DNA of 64,000 bases, taken from contig JABELC010000006.1 of NCBI GenBank assembly GCA_028455995.1, positions 1,302,001 through 1,366,000 of the forward strand, written 5' to 3'. Source of the DNA: Scleromitrula shiraiana (taxonomy: Eukaryota; Ascomycota; Leotiomycetes; Helotiales; Sclerotiniaceae). Numbering within the stretch: position 1 is the stretch's first letter; every line of letters begins with the position of its first letter. Below are positions 24,101-35,961 of this stretch, one piece after another. Position numbers and translations under genes: made by a program. The notes under the pieces are model-generated. The model searched no databases, was not told the origin of the DNA, and saw only the letters and a list, made by a program, of their open reading frames with translations.

Positions 24101-26076
24101 GTGGCTTGAGTGACTTTTCTTGCATGTAATGGGCTGGATTTCCAAACGTAGAAGGAAAGCAATAAATAGGAGCAAACCGAGACTTAGAATTACTCTACCA
24201 TCATATAAGATCCTGAGCCTTCGAGTGCATAGCTACATCTCAACCACCCATATGCATAGATATTCATGCAGATAGCTTCTTAGCTCACTGCCTTCTCTGC
24301 CATCAGTCTTCATATTGAAAACCTCCAGTTTACAGTGACAAGCCCCTTTTACAACTCCAATTCGTCTAAGAAACCTTGATCTTTATCAAAGACATATCTC
24401 TAGCCCATAAAGATTCATTTCCATCAGCCAGCTCGCTCTCAATCTAAGTCAGTCTGCTGTTTTGGATGTTGGTCCTGATGGTCTTGCCAGGCGTGTCAAG
24501 TTCCCACAGGAAATACATGCTCTCATATTTATATGATTATCTACCAGTTCAAATCTAGCATATGGCCCCTAGCTACTGTAATAGAAATTGGGTTTCACAC
24601 ATTGTCGACAGCACATTGGGCTGGACAAACGAAAAAGATCTAGTAGACTTTAAATGATGTGTTTTTACGTGTGTTGTCATGGATATAGTAGTCAAGACAA
24701 TATACCTCTGTGGTGTAAATAGCAGACCTGGTTTTGCTAACAAAAAGTCAAGACGAGCACGATCAATGGCGAATGGGACAATGGCGAATGGGACAATGGC
24801 GACGCTTGAATAATATGCAAGAAGGAAGAAGATTTATGATCATATCAACTACTGGCTGTAAGAAAGAGAAACATATTAGTATTTACCAAGCATCGCACTA
24901 GATCTATAGTAATGTGATACTATGTATGTCAGATACCGAGGCAGCGAGAATCCTAATTCTGCTATCATCTTTCTCCAAGACCAGATCCGATATTAGTATT
25001 TTTCAAAATCAAAGCATAAACGAAAGGGAATTCATCAGATATCGAGATTGATGAACCTGAATCTGAATTCTTATCAGTCAGTTATATAGATCATTATCTC
25101 TTCAGCTAATCTTCTCGAGTTGGACAAATTTCCAACAAACAACGCAGAGAACAATACATTCTCTTTGCTCATGGATTTGGTTCTTCAAATAAAGTGAAGA
25201 GCTCATGTATTTGGGAGGTATAAGGGTTTCCATGAAATTTCAAGGTGTATGAGGATATCCAGCGATGACTGAGGGCGTAGGTAGACAGATCGAGTTTTCA
25301 AAACCACAGAAGTTCTGTGATTTAGTCCACTGGGCCGAGGGGAGGATAGAATGTTGCATTACAATCCCCAATACCCAGGCAACTGATCTTTTGACACCGA
25401 GTAGGAGGAGAGATTGTCGCTGCACCCGCGGTAAAACTGTTTATCCGAAGCCGGCTCGAAGCCAGCAAGATCTCACGTGTATTCCCACATCGCTAAACGT
25501 CATTTCCGAATCCTTGTCATTTCCAGAACAGTGGCCAGAATATAGAATTGATAGACATAATTTCATTTCTGCATTCATAACCTTGGGATTCTTCCAGAGT
25601 ATATTGTTTTGGTCTGGAAGTTCTTGAGTGAATTCTACTCTTCTTGAGCAGTTCTCTTCTTTTTCCCCACCTTTCTCGATCGTTTGTACGGGGTTTCTCA
25701 TAGTTCTCAGGTAGTGTCGATCATTCCGCCTCCGTGGGAAAGTTGGCATTCCACTCACGAACTTTCTGGCCAACACAACGAGATAAGCATCGCGGGTTTG
25801 CGAATTTCTAGAAAGCAAATATGGGGGAACCAAATGATGGCATAACGTGAGTTAAGTTTGTTTTTCTGTCCCAACTACCATTTGCATCATAGTTGCACCA
25901 CAGTATCTTGATACAGACTATTGTTTTCGTGGAAGGGACAACCTAGTAATATTTACTCTTAACTATATAGTAGCCACAAACGAAGCAAATCATCCGCTCT
26001 ATCTCTACTTCGCAGCAGGAAAGAAGGAAAAGAAGATGACAGTGGCGGAGAAAGCCTACCCCTGACTTCTCCATCG
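21130..26076. other. Gene-poor 5-kb region
   Basis: The left part (21.13-22.1 kb) would hold the tef1 promoter and has homopolymer and microsatellite tracts. Between 22.2 and 24.0 kb the plus strand has several protein-like fragments in different frames (for example DDPIILPYSFVINRQTSP, EIYLNYGMLLYEALATLP and DEELSELRASIVLVQIW), broken by stops. They may be relics of one gene, but I cannot assign a family. A 17-bp sequence is duplicated in tandem at about 24765-24798. ORFs at 25.27-25.63 (+) and 25.44-25.83 (-) overlap and are unsupported. Confidence 0.45.
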
Positions 26077-29000
26077 ATGACAACACACTCTCCCACGGCA
26101 CCTTCCCAGCTACCTTCACGTCGACATTCTACCAAGCCAACCACGGGAACTGCTGGGCTCATGAGATCAGTCTCTAATGTACAAAAACCTCGAGCCACTG
26201 CGACCTCATCACCAGACAAAACAATGTCGATCGAACAAACGGTACGGAAATTTAAGATATTCGAGGCTTTGAAAAATGGAGATACAGCAGCAATATCTAA
26301 AGCAATCCGCGAATCGGATGGCACTCGAATGAGTATATCTAGCATGGCGACTACATCGACTTCTCTCGAAGATACGACCATCCTGCACTTATCCGTTCAA
26401 TGCGCCGAACAACAAGTAATTGAATATGTTATATCAGATGGAGCTGGGACAATCGATGTTAATGCACGAGACCGTGATGGAAACACTGCTCTCCATCTCG
26501 CAGCAAGCCTTGGTCGTGGACCTATTGTGCGGCTACTTTTGGAGCAACCTGACATCAATGACTCCATCGCCAATTACAGTGGTCGTCTGCCTCTTGATCT
26601 TGCACGAACACCCGACATATTTCAACAGCTACAGCTTTCGCGCTCAATATTTGCAGATAGCAAAATTAAGCAAATACAGGAATTGGTTGCACAAGGAGAT
26701 TATCAGACTTTGGGTGAGGTTCTCGAAGAATCGAGAGTCAAGACTGTCTTGGATATCAACGGGGGAGAATTCGCTTCTGATCCTGTTACTGTTCAATCGG
26801 GTGGCACTTTGTTACACGAGGCTGCACGTAAGAAGAACGCTCAGCTTATTCAAGTCCTACTTCTCCACGGTGCAGATCCATTTCGTCGTGATCGCAAAGG
26901 CAAATTGCCTCAAGATGTAACGAAAGATGATACCACTAGGGCTATGTTAAAGAAGTCGCCTGCTGCAGTGGCTGCTCAGCGTGGAATTCAAGAGAAGGCT
27001 GTTCTAGGCAATGCTTCTCAACAAGGTGCGGCTAATGCCAACCCGTCTGATGCGCTCGCAGGAAAAGAAGGCCGTGAAATGAAAGGCTACCTGAAAAAAT
27101 GGACCAATTATCGAAAAGGGTATCAGTTACGTTGGTTTGTTTTGGAAGATGGAGTTATGAGCTACTATAAGCACCAGGATGATGCAGGATCTGCTTGTCG
27201 TGGAGCAATCAACATGCGCATTGCCAAACTCAATATGGATCCAACAGAGAAAACGAAGTTCGAGATTATAGGGAAATCTTCTGTCAAATATCACCTCAAA
27301 GCAAATCATGAAGTTGAGGCAAAAAGATGGTTTTGGGCACTTAACAATTCTATTCAATGGACTAAAGACCAAGCTAAGGAGGAGGAAAGACAAAGAGCAA
27401 GAAGTGCAGAAATGTTACGACAAGCTAAGGAACAATCTGGCAACGGAGGCAAGGAGCACTCTGATAATAACGGGGCTAGTGGTGACTCAATTACCTACAC
27501 GGAATCCCGCCGTGAGAGCATTCAAACCAGCAGACTTTTGCCACAAGCTAGTCTCACCAGAATTGCAAGCCAGAGAGTTGCGTTTACAAGCAATGCTGGA
27601 AGTATTGGCGACGACGAGGAAACCAATTATGGATCATATAACCCCAGTGTTATGGATGACATTGGAAGAATACCAAGTAATATTGGGCCTATTGATGGTG
27701 AGGATGATGACGAATATGGCGAAGGCTCCAGTGAGCATGATACTCCTGCCAGCAAGGATGCATTCGAAATCACTGCTCAATCTGCTCGATTACAGCTTGA
27801 ACTTATGGGCCAAGTGAACGCTGCATTACAAGTTGAACAATCACGAAATCCAAAGCTTATTGTCTCCGACCCCGTCGCGACTCAAGCAGTTTCAACATAT
27901 GATTCAGCCATTCGCAATCTTCAAGGTCTCGTCGGTGATCTTTTGAAGATATCAAAAGATAGAGATGCATATTGGCAACACCGCCTTGATCAAGAAGAGC
28001 ACATGAGACGTATGTGGGAGGAAAGCATGGCACAAGTTGCTCGCGAGCAGGAAGTTTTAATGGCTCGTGTTGGTGAATCAGAAGAGAAGAGAAAAATCAC
28101 GAAGCGAGCACTCCGTGAAGTTACGCGAACAATATCCAGACCAGCGAGTAGAGGAGAACCATCATCCAAGGCTACAATATCAGAGGCACTCGAAGAAGTT
28201 TCCCTTAATGAGGATGGCACTGCTCCTTTGAGCGCAGCACCGCCTATGGGATCGTTACAAAAGAACAAGTCATTCGTTCAAGGCATGGCTGACCTCTCCG
28301 ACACGGACTCAGAAGACGATGACGATGAATTCTTCGACGCTATTGATGCTGGAGAAGTGGAAGTTGTCACAATTTTGCCATCACCTGTTGCAGTGCCCGA
28401 AGAAGCAGAAAAAAGCCAGGTTCTTGAACTGGGTGGGTTGGACATCAGCCCATCGTTCAAAGGATATGAGCAAGGTATCCGAACTCGTCTCAAGATGGAT
28501 GCTGACGACCGTCCAAAGATTTCTTTATGGGTATGTATATTCGATCAATACCACTACAATTGTTAACAATTTTACAGGGTATTCTTAAGTCCATGATTGG
28601 CAAGGACATGACTAAGATGACACTTCCTGTGTCTTTTAACGAACCAACATCATTGCTTTACAGATGCGGTGAAGATATGGAATATGCAGATCTTTTGGAT
28701 ATTGCTGCTGAGCGAGCTGATCCAGTTGAGCGAATGGTTTACGTTGCAGCATTCGCCGCAAGTGAGTATGCTTCGACAATCGGCAGGGTAGCCAAACCAT
28801 TTAATCCTCTTCTTGGTGAAACCTTCGAGTACGTTCGTCCAGACAAAAATTATCGCTTCTTCATCGAGCAAGTCAGTCATCACCCACCTATTGGTGCTGC
28901 CTGGGCCGAGTCACCAAAATGGACATACTATGGAGAATCTGCTGTAAAGTCTAAGTTTTACGGAAAGTCTTTCGATATCAATCCTCTAGGTACTTGGTTC

Positions 29001-29765
29001 CTTAAACTCCGTCCAACAGCTGGAGGCGAAGAGGAACTGTATACTTGGAAAAAGGTGACATCTTCTGTTATTGGAATCATCACCGGCTCTCCAACTGTCG
29101 ATAATTATGGTCCAATGGAGATCAAGAATTGGACTACTGGTGAAGTTTGTAATATCGAATTCAAACCTCGAGGTTGGAAAGCTTCTAGTGCCTATCAGAT
29201 CACTGGTAGAGTTAACGATGCGAATGGTCAAACTCGATTCAGTCTCGGTGGTCGTTGGAACAATAAGATCTATGCTCGTTTTACACCTGGGTATGAAGAG
29301 ACTGTCGAAGAACCAAAGACTGGGACTTCGCATCGCCGAAGCAGTGTCAACGACCCGAATCAAGCATTCCTAGTCTGGGAAGCTAATGCAAGACCTACTG
29401 GAATTCCTTTCAATCTGACTCCTTTCGTTCTTACATTCAACGACATCAATGACAACATTCGCCCTTGGTTACCACCTACCGATTCAAGATTGAGACCTGA
29501 TCAAAGAGCCATGGAAGATGGTGAATATGATTTTGCTGCTACAGAGAAGAATCGTCTAGAAGAAAAACAACGTGCAAGACGTCGTGAGCGTGAACAGAAT
29601 GGCGAATCGTTCGTTCCAAATTGGTTTGAGAAATCGAAATGTCCTATCACTGGTGAAGCATTCTGGGAATTCAACGGTAAATACTGGGATGAAAGAGAGA
29701 AGGCTGCGAGTGGGGAGGCATGGCATAACATCGAGGATATTTTCAATGACGTTGAGGAGGAATAA
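26077..29765 (+). CDS. Oxysterol-binding protein, Osh1/Osh2 type (ANK-PH-FFAT-ORD)
   Basis: A lipid-transfer protein for sterol and phosphoinositide exchange at membrane contact sites. Exons are 26077-28530 and 28578-29765 (47-bp intron, GTATGT...TTTACAG), giving 1213 residues, close to yeast Osh1/Osh2. Order along the chain: ankyrin repeats (about 85-290, e.g. DGNTALHLAASLGRGP and GTLLHEAARKKNAQL); a PH domain (about 335-430, starting MKGYLKKW, with LRWFVLEDGVMSYY); a charged linker with coiled coil; a FFAT motif in an acidic tract (EFFDAID, residues 751-757) that in this family binds the ER protein VAP/Scs2; then the ORD, with the diagnostic EQVSHHPP at 915-922. The C-terminus is the expected basic helix followed by CPITGEAFWEFNGKYWDER. 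The PH domain and ankyrins are known to target Golgi and nucleus-vacuole junctions. A strong call; whether it is orthologous to SWH1 or OSH2 is not resolvable here. Confidence 0.96.
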
Positions 29766-30697
29766 GTGGAGAGAAAGAAATACTTGGTGCAAGGGTGTGG
29801 GTATCGGTGTAGGTGTAGGATAATGTTGGGAGTATTTAACTGTACCTTCATTAGCTTTTTATTCTGTTCTGTCCAGTTTTGCCTGCTTTCATTCTTTTGC
29901 CAAAGCTTTAGCGTGGCAGTTGGCTAAGCGGAGTTATCATGAGATACGTTACGATATATACATATACGAGAAGAAGTACATCAGATCACTTACATACGTA
30001 CATACATACGCACATACATATACATAGAGCGAGGTTTTTAAGTGGTTGTTGGACGACCGTATATTAGTATAATATCAGAATAATTTTAACCATATCAAGC
30101 AAAGCAGTGTTGATCCATAGTGATTGAATAAGATTGAGATGATTGTGAATACAGCATGTTTTCCTTTCCTGTAGGTTGCATGGCCTTGAAGTCCACGATC
30201 GTATAAAACTAGCTGTTTAAGTAGCATCAGAAATTCTACTTCTCAACTCATCCCGTTTATTGATCAGGTCTTAAGATACTATTGACTTACGAAGTTCAAA
30301 AGTTCAAATAGAATCATTCAAAGAAGTTATGTTATACTTAGATGTGTCACAAGATATTTTCTTATTCTTAATTTCCGAGTGCTTCTATACAAAGACCATA
30401 GAACAAGACTGCTAAGTTGTAGTCAGTGTTATATATGTAGTCTGGTAATGTCCAGCTCCGAACATCGCCAATGATTGATATGCCTAAGTGGCAAGTCATC
30501 AAAGCCATAGCTCTTTTGATGGTAAAGTTATTAAAGCTATTTCTGATTGTTTCACTATATATCAATTGAACAAACAATAGCTTTATTTGTTTACTACATG
30601 CCAATGTTTCTATAACGATGATATTGTTGCAATATATATTTCTTAATCATTGACCCTTCAACAAATCAGTCAAGCATTGAGTGAGACAAACACAACC
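29766..30697. other. Intergenic between OSH gene and tRNA-Pro
   Basis: 3' flank of the OSH gene with a short CATA-type repeat near 29.99-30.03 kb. The minus-strand ORF at 30.37-30.60 kb is unsupported. Confidence 0.5.
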
Positions 30698-30788
30698 GGT
30701 GACGTGGTTTAGTGGTATAATTCTTGCTTAGGGAGATCACCTGATTTCTAACTGTAAGAGGTCCCCGGTTCAATCCCGGGCGTCGCCC
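30698..30788 (+). tRNA. tRNA-Pro(AGG), intron-containing
   Basis: The acceptor strand GGTGACG pairs with CGTCGCC (one T:G wobble). The D-arm (GGTTTAGTGGTATAATTC), an anticodon stem CTTGC/GTAAG and the T-arm CCCGG-TTCAATC-CCGGG are present. The anticodon is AGG. A ~19-bp intron follows the base 3' of the anticodon, the canonical place. A TCTTTTT Pol III terminator starts at about 30790. The discriminator base is C. Confidence 0.93.
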
Positions 30789-31211
30789 CTTCTTTTTGAA
30801 TTTTTTTCTTATCGTTTTTAGATGTCTTTAATTCTTTTGCGAATTTACTATTTCAAAATTTATACGGGTTTGATGGTTTTAGATGTTTGCGGCCAGTTAC
30901 ATAAATTTGTCTGTGCACTTCGCTTATGCCAGGGTGAATTACGTAACTTGTCCCGGCTTGCTTACTCCACCTCAAAGCCCACTTACTGGATATTCTACTA
31001 GTATTATTACTAGGTTTATGATAGTTGTTTTAAAGACTTTAATATCAGTTAATCACTTAATGTTTGAAAAACTACTATAAACATAGTTCGATTATTATAG
31101 GTGAAGCTTTAGCTATCCCTACTAAATTTCCATCTAAAAAGGAAGCAGGAATGACCTAGGAATGTAATCTTATGGAGTCTGTCTGCTCTGCCCGGCTGGA
31201 AATAAACGAAG
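30789..31211. other. Intergenic flank of the palindromic element
   Basis: The plus-strand ORF at 30.88-31.08 kb is short and unsupported. Nothing else is seen before the TA boundary at 31212. Confidence 0.5.
30790..30797 (+). terminator. Pol III terminator of tRNA-Pro
   Basis: A T-run (TCTTTTTG) starts two bases after the tRNA 3' end. Confidence 0.7.
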
Positions 31212-31213
31212 TA

Positions 31214-32203
31214 CTCGGTTAAATTAAAATTGAAGCACGCGCAAAATAAGCGAATCGCCTCAAAATCGACGATTTTGTATAAAACACCTCTTACACCAAC
31301 GTAAATAAATCGATCAATTATTTATAAAATTATTTAAAATTTTCACTTTGAATTATTTTTATATTAAAATATCAATTCTTAAAATTTAAAGATTAAATAA
31401 TGATTTTAAAATTTATAATATTTAATGAAATATAAAGTAAAAATCATATAAAAATACTATAATCTTAATTTGATTTAAATTAAACAAATTACTATATTAA
31501 AAAATAATGAAGATATATTATTGAATATATAGAAAAAGAACTTTTATTTGATATAAATATTATATATATTAAAAATATATAAAAAGTAAAATATAATAAA
31601 ATTAAAAAGGATATATATAGTATTTACAAATATTAAAAAATACTAAGCACTATTATAATTTCGATTTTTAAAAATCATTAAAATTACTTTAAATTTTTAT
31701 ATATAATAGTTTATATCTTTATAATTACTATATTAGAATATTATTTAATAGAATTTTGATTTGAATAAATTATTAAAATTTTTAAAGATTTTAAAGAATT
31801 GAAAATACCTTTAAAACTTTGATTTTTCAAGACTATTATATTACATTTTAATATATAATATTTATATTAAATAAAAGCTTTTTTTTCTATATATTTATAT
31901 ATATCTTCATTATTTTCTAGTATGGTAATTTATTTAATTTAAATCAAGTTAAAAATATCATATTTTCATATGATTTTTACTTCATGTTTAATTAAATATT
32001 ATAAATTTTAAAATCATTATTTAACCTTTATATATTAATAGTTAATACTTTAATATAAAAATAATTTTTATTTAAAATTTTAAATAATTTTATAAATAAT
32101 TGATTGATTTATTTACATCGGTGCAAGAGGTGATTTATATAAAATCATCGATTTTGAGGGTTTTTCGGCAATTGGCGCGTGCTTCAATTTTAATTTAACC
32201 GAG
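31214..32203. mobile_element. AT-rich palindromic transposon remnant with TA target duplication
   Basis: A 990-bp block of extreme AT richness whose two ends are inverted copies of each other. Both ends read inward CTCGGTTAAATTAAAATTGA then AGCACGCGC, and the match continues for at least ~370 bp per arm (for example AATGATTTTAAAATTTATAA and TTGATTTAAATTAAA in both). Mismatches are mostly C/T and G/A, as repeat-induced point mutation would leave. The element is flanked directly by TA (31212-31213 and 32204-32205), the target duplication of the Tc1/mariner superfamily. No transposase frame survives. It is either a non-autonomous long-inverted-repeat element (MITE-like) or a RIP-mutated, internally deleted transposon; the central ~250 bp is less clearly paired. 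Confidence 0.82.
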
Positions 32204-32205
32204 TA

Positions 32206-32911
32206 AAGCATTTCGATACCGGCAGGTATTTTCATCACTGTATGCATTAGGTTGTGTAGTATTGAAACCAAGGCCTAGAATAAGCAACTCTATCCTGCAT
32301 TATATTTCACATAGTAGTAGCCTTGAGAAAACACTACGAGCAAGAGGAAACTTAATATGTAAGAAACCTCGAAAAATTAATTGGTGGCTCAGTGTATTAA
32401 GATTTGAGGTTCCAAGTTCGTGTATATTCATCACGGAACTAACCAATCGCCAACTATGTAGGTTACACACTCTTTTCAGCATAACTAAGTTCATCGCTAG
32501 ACAATAGAGAGTTGGGAATCTATGTAATTCTTTTTCTTGTTCCGAGTCTTCAACTTCTCAGGATTAATTGAAGGAACATACCACTGGTACATTGATAGTT
32601 TGTGATATGTTACTCGTAGCTTACTTAGTTGTAGGATTCAAGTTGGTAGCAGGTCAATGGTATATATATTATATTTGATCACGTATATTATCATTTGGCT
32701 GCAATGCTAGGCTTGTTTGGTATCATATTATATTGATAGTATATGATCAGAATGGAATTTCACCCAATGGTGACTCGGAGTAAGTTCTCACTTGCTGGTA
32801 TAACCATGGCACCCCTCGAGTAATAATATAACCCTAAGCCCAGGCTAGAAGAAATGGCCTGCGTCCCAGCCTGAGTACTCCTTTCCATTAACAAATAACA
32901 AGTCATCTTTC
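32206..32911. other. Intergenic, nothing supported
   Basis: Right flank of the element and 3' flank of the F-box-like gene. Overlapping short ORFs at 32.26-32.51 kb on both strands are not convincing. Confidence 0.5.
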
Positions 32912-33710
32912 CTACATGCCAATCATGTCTTTCCACTCCGAAAACGCATTGGGAATTTCTTTAGCGAAATATGAATCCCATTCTTCCATCATTCGAGGGC
33001 GGTACCAGTCAAAGACATGATAATATGCCCATTTCCGAAGCCAATTCTTTCTGGTCGAAAACTTTGGCATATCCTTGATAATGACTTGCAATGCCTTTTC
33101 GTCCCAGTCATCTCCTTCTCCAAACGGGTTTGGAAGCTCGCAACCATTTGAAAAGCGGGGATCACTCGGGTTTGGATAATCCGAGTCATAATAGTCGTAG
33201 TATTTCATTTCCCGATACTCCTGAGTGGACAATTTGTAAGGGCCACGCTGCCTGAAAGTATCGGCGTAGACGGATTTGAGTAAGAACATTCCGCTGTAGA
33301 AGTGAAACTTAACGTACTCGTAGTCATCGCCGAGACCACTCCAGCCGGAAATGAGCTCGCCAAGCTCAACAAGCTGCAAGATTCTTGACTCTGAAGGTAG
33401 GTTTTTCGAGGTAACAGGTTGGATATAGATATCGAGAGGTGGGCTGACGACGTAGGTTTTTTTCCATGCTGCGTATAGTTGTGGGCAGGTTAAAGCTAGG
33501 CAGACTGCTGCGTCCCCGAGTTCATCCATGATGAGGAGAATAACGTCGAGAGGAAGATTTCCTAGCTTGTTCAAGTTGCTTCCTGTAGCTGGAACTGTTC
33601 ATATATGATTAGTATATTACTAGATACTTTTGAAACATAACTTTGATCTTACCTGACTCGCGATGTGTCTCCAACTCGCACGTAGATTCAGGTCCCGAAA
33701 ATTCCATCAT
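32912..33710 (-). CDS. F-box-like protein
   Basis: Two exons on the minus strand, 33710-33653 and 33594-32912, joined by a 58-bp intron (GTAAGA...GAACAG). They give 246 residues from the first ATG (MMEFSGPE). Right after the splice comes an F-box-type segment, LGNLPLDVILLIMDELG, followed by CLALTCPQLYAAWKKTY; F-boxes bind Skp1 in SCF ubiquitin ligases. The remaining ~190 residues are Tyr/Trp/Asp-rich with no repeat or known substrate-binding domain, and end in FSEWKDMIGM. The plus-strand gene at 34355 has the same plan and is probably a diverged paralogue. Substrate unknown. Confidence 0.75.
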
Positions 33711-34354
33711 AGCTGAGGTAGAGTTGTTTAGATAGAGTAATAGTATGCTGGTTGGTTGCACTTGAAGAGTTTTGTAGATTTAGATGATAGTTTTTGGACA
33801 GGTATGAGAATGTAGAGATGATGGAAATGTAATGTATGTGTGAAGATTATAAAATCTTCAAAACGAATCGATAGAACTAATATACTGGAGATTAAGAATT
33901 TACGGCACATCGCAATCCAAAGATATCGCAATGTATCGCAGCGTCGCGATTTGAAGTTGCATCGCAACTTACAGCAGCATTGGGATGTACAGGAGACTAT
34001 CATTATACGGGAGAATCAATGATGTACGGCAGAACTAGCGTTGATCTAAGTTAGCCGAAGTATTACGACCCGTAATCACAACAGAGTATATTAGTCTTTA
34101 AACCCTCAGACCTTTAACGATACAACAATCACATTGCAACATCAACGACGGTCCAGCCTCTTAAATTCAAGATATCATCAACCGCTATTGTTAAGGTAAA
34201 TTCTTCTTCTTACTAACATGCTCGGCATTATCGCTCGCTCTTAGATAATGTTTATAAATTAAGTAATGCGGAAGCTAATTTTCGATGTAGCATTTTTCTC
34301 TCTCTAAGTAACTAGATCATCAATTATAATCAGATATTAAGTTCGGAGATCAGT
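33711..34354. other. Shared divergent promoter region
   Basis: The 644 bp between two divergently transcribed F-box-like genes must hold both promoters. It has several short imperfect repeats around CATCGCAA (33.91-33.98 kb), but no element I can name. Confidence 0.5.
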
Positions 34355-35192
34355 ATGACTGAAAGAGCACCCATGAATGAGAATATGATGGGATTGAGCA
34401 ACATTATGAACGACTCGATCGACGTCCAGCTAGATGGCGGTAAACAACGCGGAGTCAATGACCTGGCTTTTTATAACAGTCCACCTGCGGAAACAAAAGG
34501 TAAAAGCTGCCTCCAAGTTTATATCACCTTAGCTAACTCGAATAGTCAAATCCCAAAAAGAGGCTTTCGATACCACAAAAATTCCGAATGAGATTTGGTT
34601 GATGATCATGGCTGCCGACCGATCAGCTACATTAAGACTTGCGTTAACCAATTTCAGAATGTATGAACTTTACAAGATCACATACCCGGAAATCATCAAC
34701 CTCGATAGTTTCACCACACTGAAGAATGGAAGACATATCCGCCCAATGATCGAGCCATTCAATAGCTGGTTCCCCCCAAGTGAATATACATTTTCAATGT
34801 GTACAGATTATAGTATTGTCAGGAATACTGGATGGCCACTAGTGTTGTCGGGACGTTTTACGCCTAATTCATTGTATCCCACTATCCATGAAATCTGCGA
34901 GTTGAAGCAAAGATATAATCAATTTGGACTCTACCGCAACTTAACTGATATCAAAGGCATTCCTCTTGCCAATCCATATAACAAGGGATACCATGGTTGG
35001 AGGTGCGAAATTACAAAAACAATCGATCTAATTGCCGAAACATTCCACACGGGTGATCCGCTCATCGAGAAATTCGTCAATGACGCGAGATGGGTTTGCA
35101 CTGTATTGCGTGAGGAAAACTGGACTACAGATTTGGAACACGCAATCTTATGGGCTCGGTTCGGTCAATGGAGAGAATCAATGGGATTTTAG
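34355..35192 (+). CDS. F-box-like protein, divergent partner
   Basis: Exons 34355-34499 and 34546-35192, with a 46-bp intron (GTAAAA donor, CTAAC branch, AATAG acceptor); 263 residues. After a ~55-residue leader comes TTKIPNEIWLMIMAADRS followed by RLALTNFRMYELYKITYPE, which has the spacing and hydrophobic pattern of an F-box. The rest is Tyr/Trp-rich and ends FGQWRESMGF, resembling the FSEWKDMIGM end of the gene on the other side of the shared promoter. Length, intron placement just before the F-box, and both termini match that neighbour. I infer an inverted duplication followed by strong divergence. A role in SCF complexes is suggested by family only. Confidence 0.65.
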
Positions 35193-35961
35193 ATTGCAAG
35201 GATGGGTCTCAGTTACGGAAGTGGGCAGTATTGACTGTGTGATACGAAGCAACAAAGACACTTGTAGTTTGGGGGATTAGGAAGACTTTCCATATTATTA
35301 CTTTAACAAGCGCTATTATGATTATACATCTCTAAACGTTCCATTGATGCTACGTGAGGACCAATACTCCAGTGACCGCCACTGTCTTGTATCAAAATGT
35401 AAATATTAGTCGACAATACTACTCTGGATAAGGCTTTTTATCATATTTCTTCATGAATATAGAGGAGTAAATCTTTTACCTCACCTTGAAGATCAAAAGA
35501 CCGCAATAACTGAGAAGTGCCTCTCAACAACCCGAAGACGTGGTAAACAGATGGAACAGATTAACATTCTAACGGCGTCGTGGTGATAAAGAACAACGAT
35601 TATTTACAAGATAACCTCCCTAGTGATATAAATTTGTATGATGCATCAATCACCACGAATAACTCCGCGCTCTCTCTGAACACGAGGCATTAGTATTCCT
35701 TTATGCTGTAACGCTATATAATAACGCGATGATGAGTTTTCATTAATAAATACTTATACACACACAAATCCAGATAACGCACAGTATAGAAACCCCTTGC
35801 GCCTTTCTGGATAGATAAAACAAGAAGTAAAGTAGTAGGGTATATAGAGGTAATATTTTCGAGTATGCATTCATCAATCCCCTGACCTGCTGAAACCAAC
35901 TCAAGCTCGCGTGACAACCAGTCCAACACTCAAACTTGTATCGCAAACACCACAACCTAAC
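35193..35961. other. Intergenic, convergent 3' flanks
   Basis: Only short overlapping ORFs, none supported. Confidence 0.5.

Noticed and set aside
31214..32203. Centromere-like or replication-origin interpretation of the AT-rich block
   Set aside because: The inverted-repeat ends and TA flanks explain it as a mobile-element remnant; it is far too short for a centromere.
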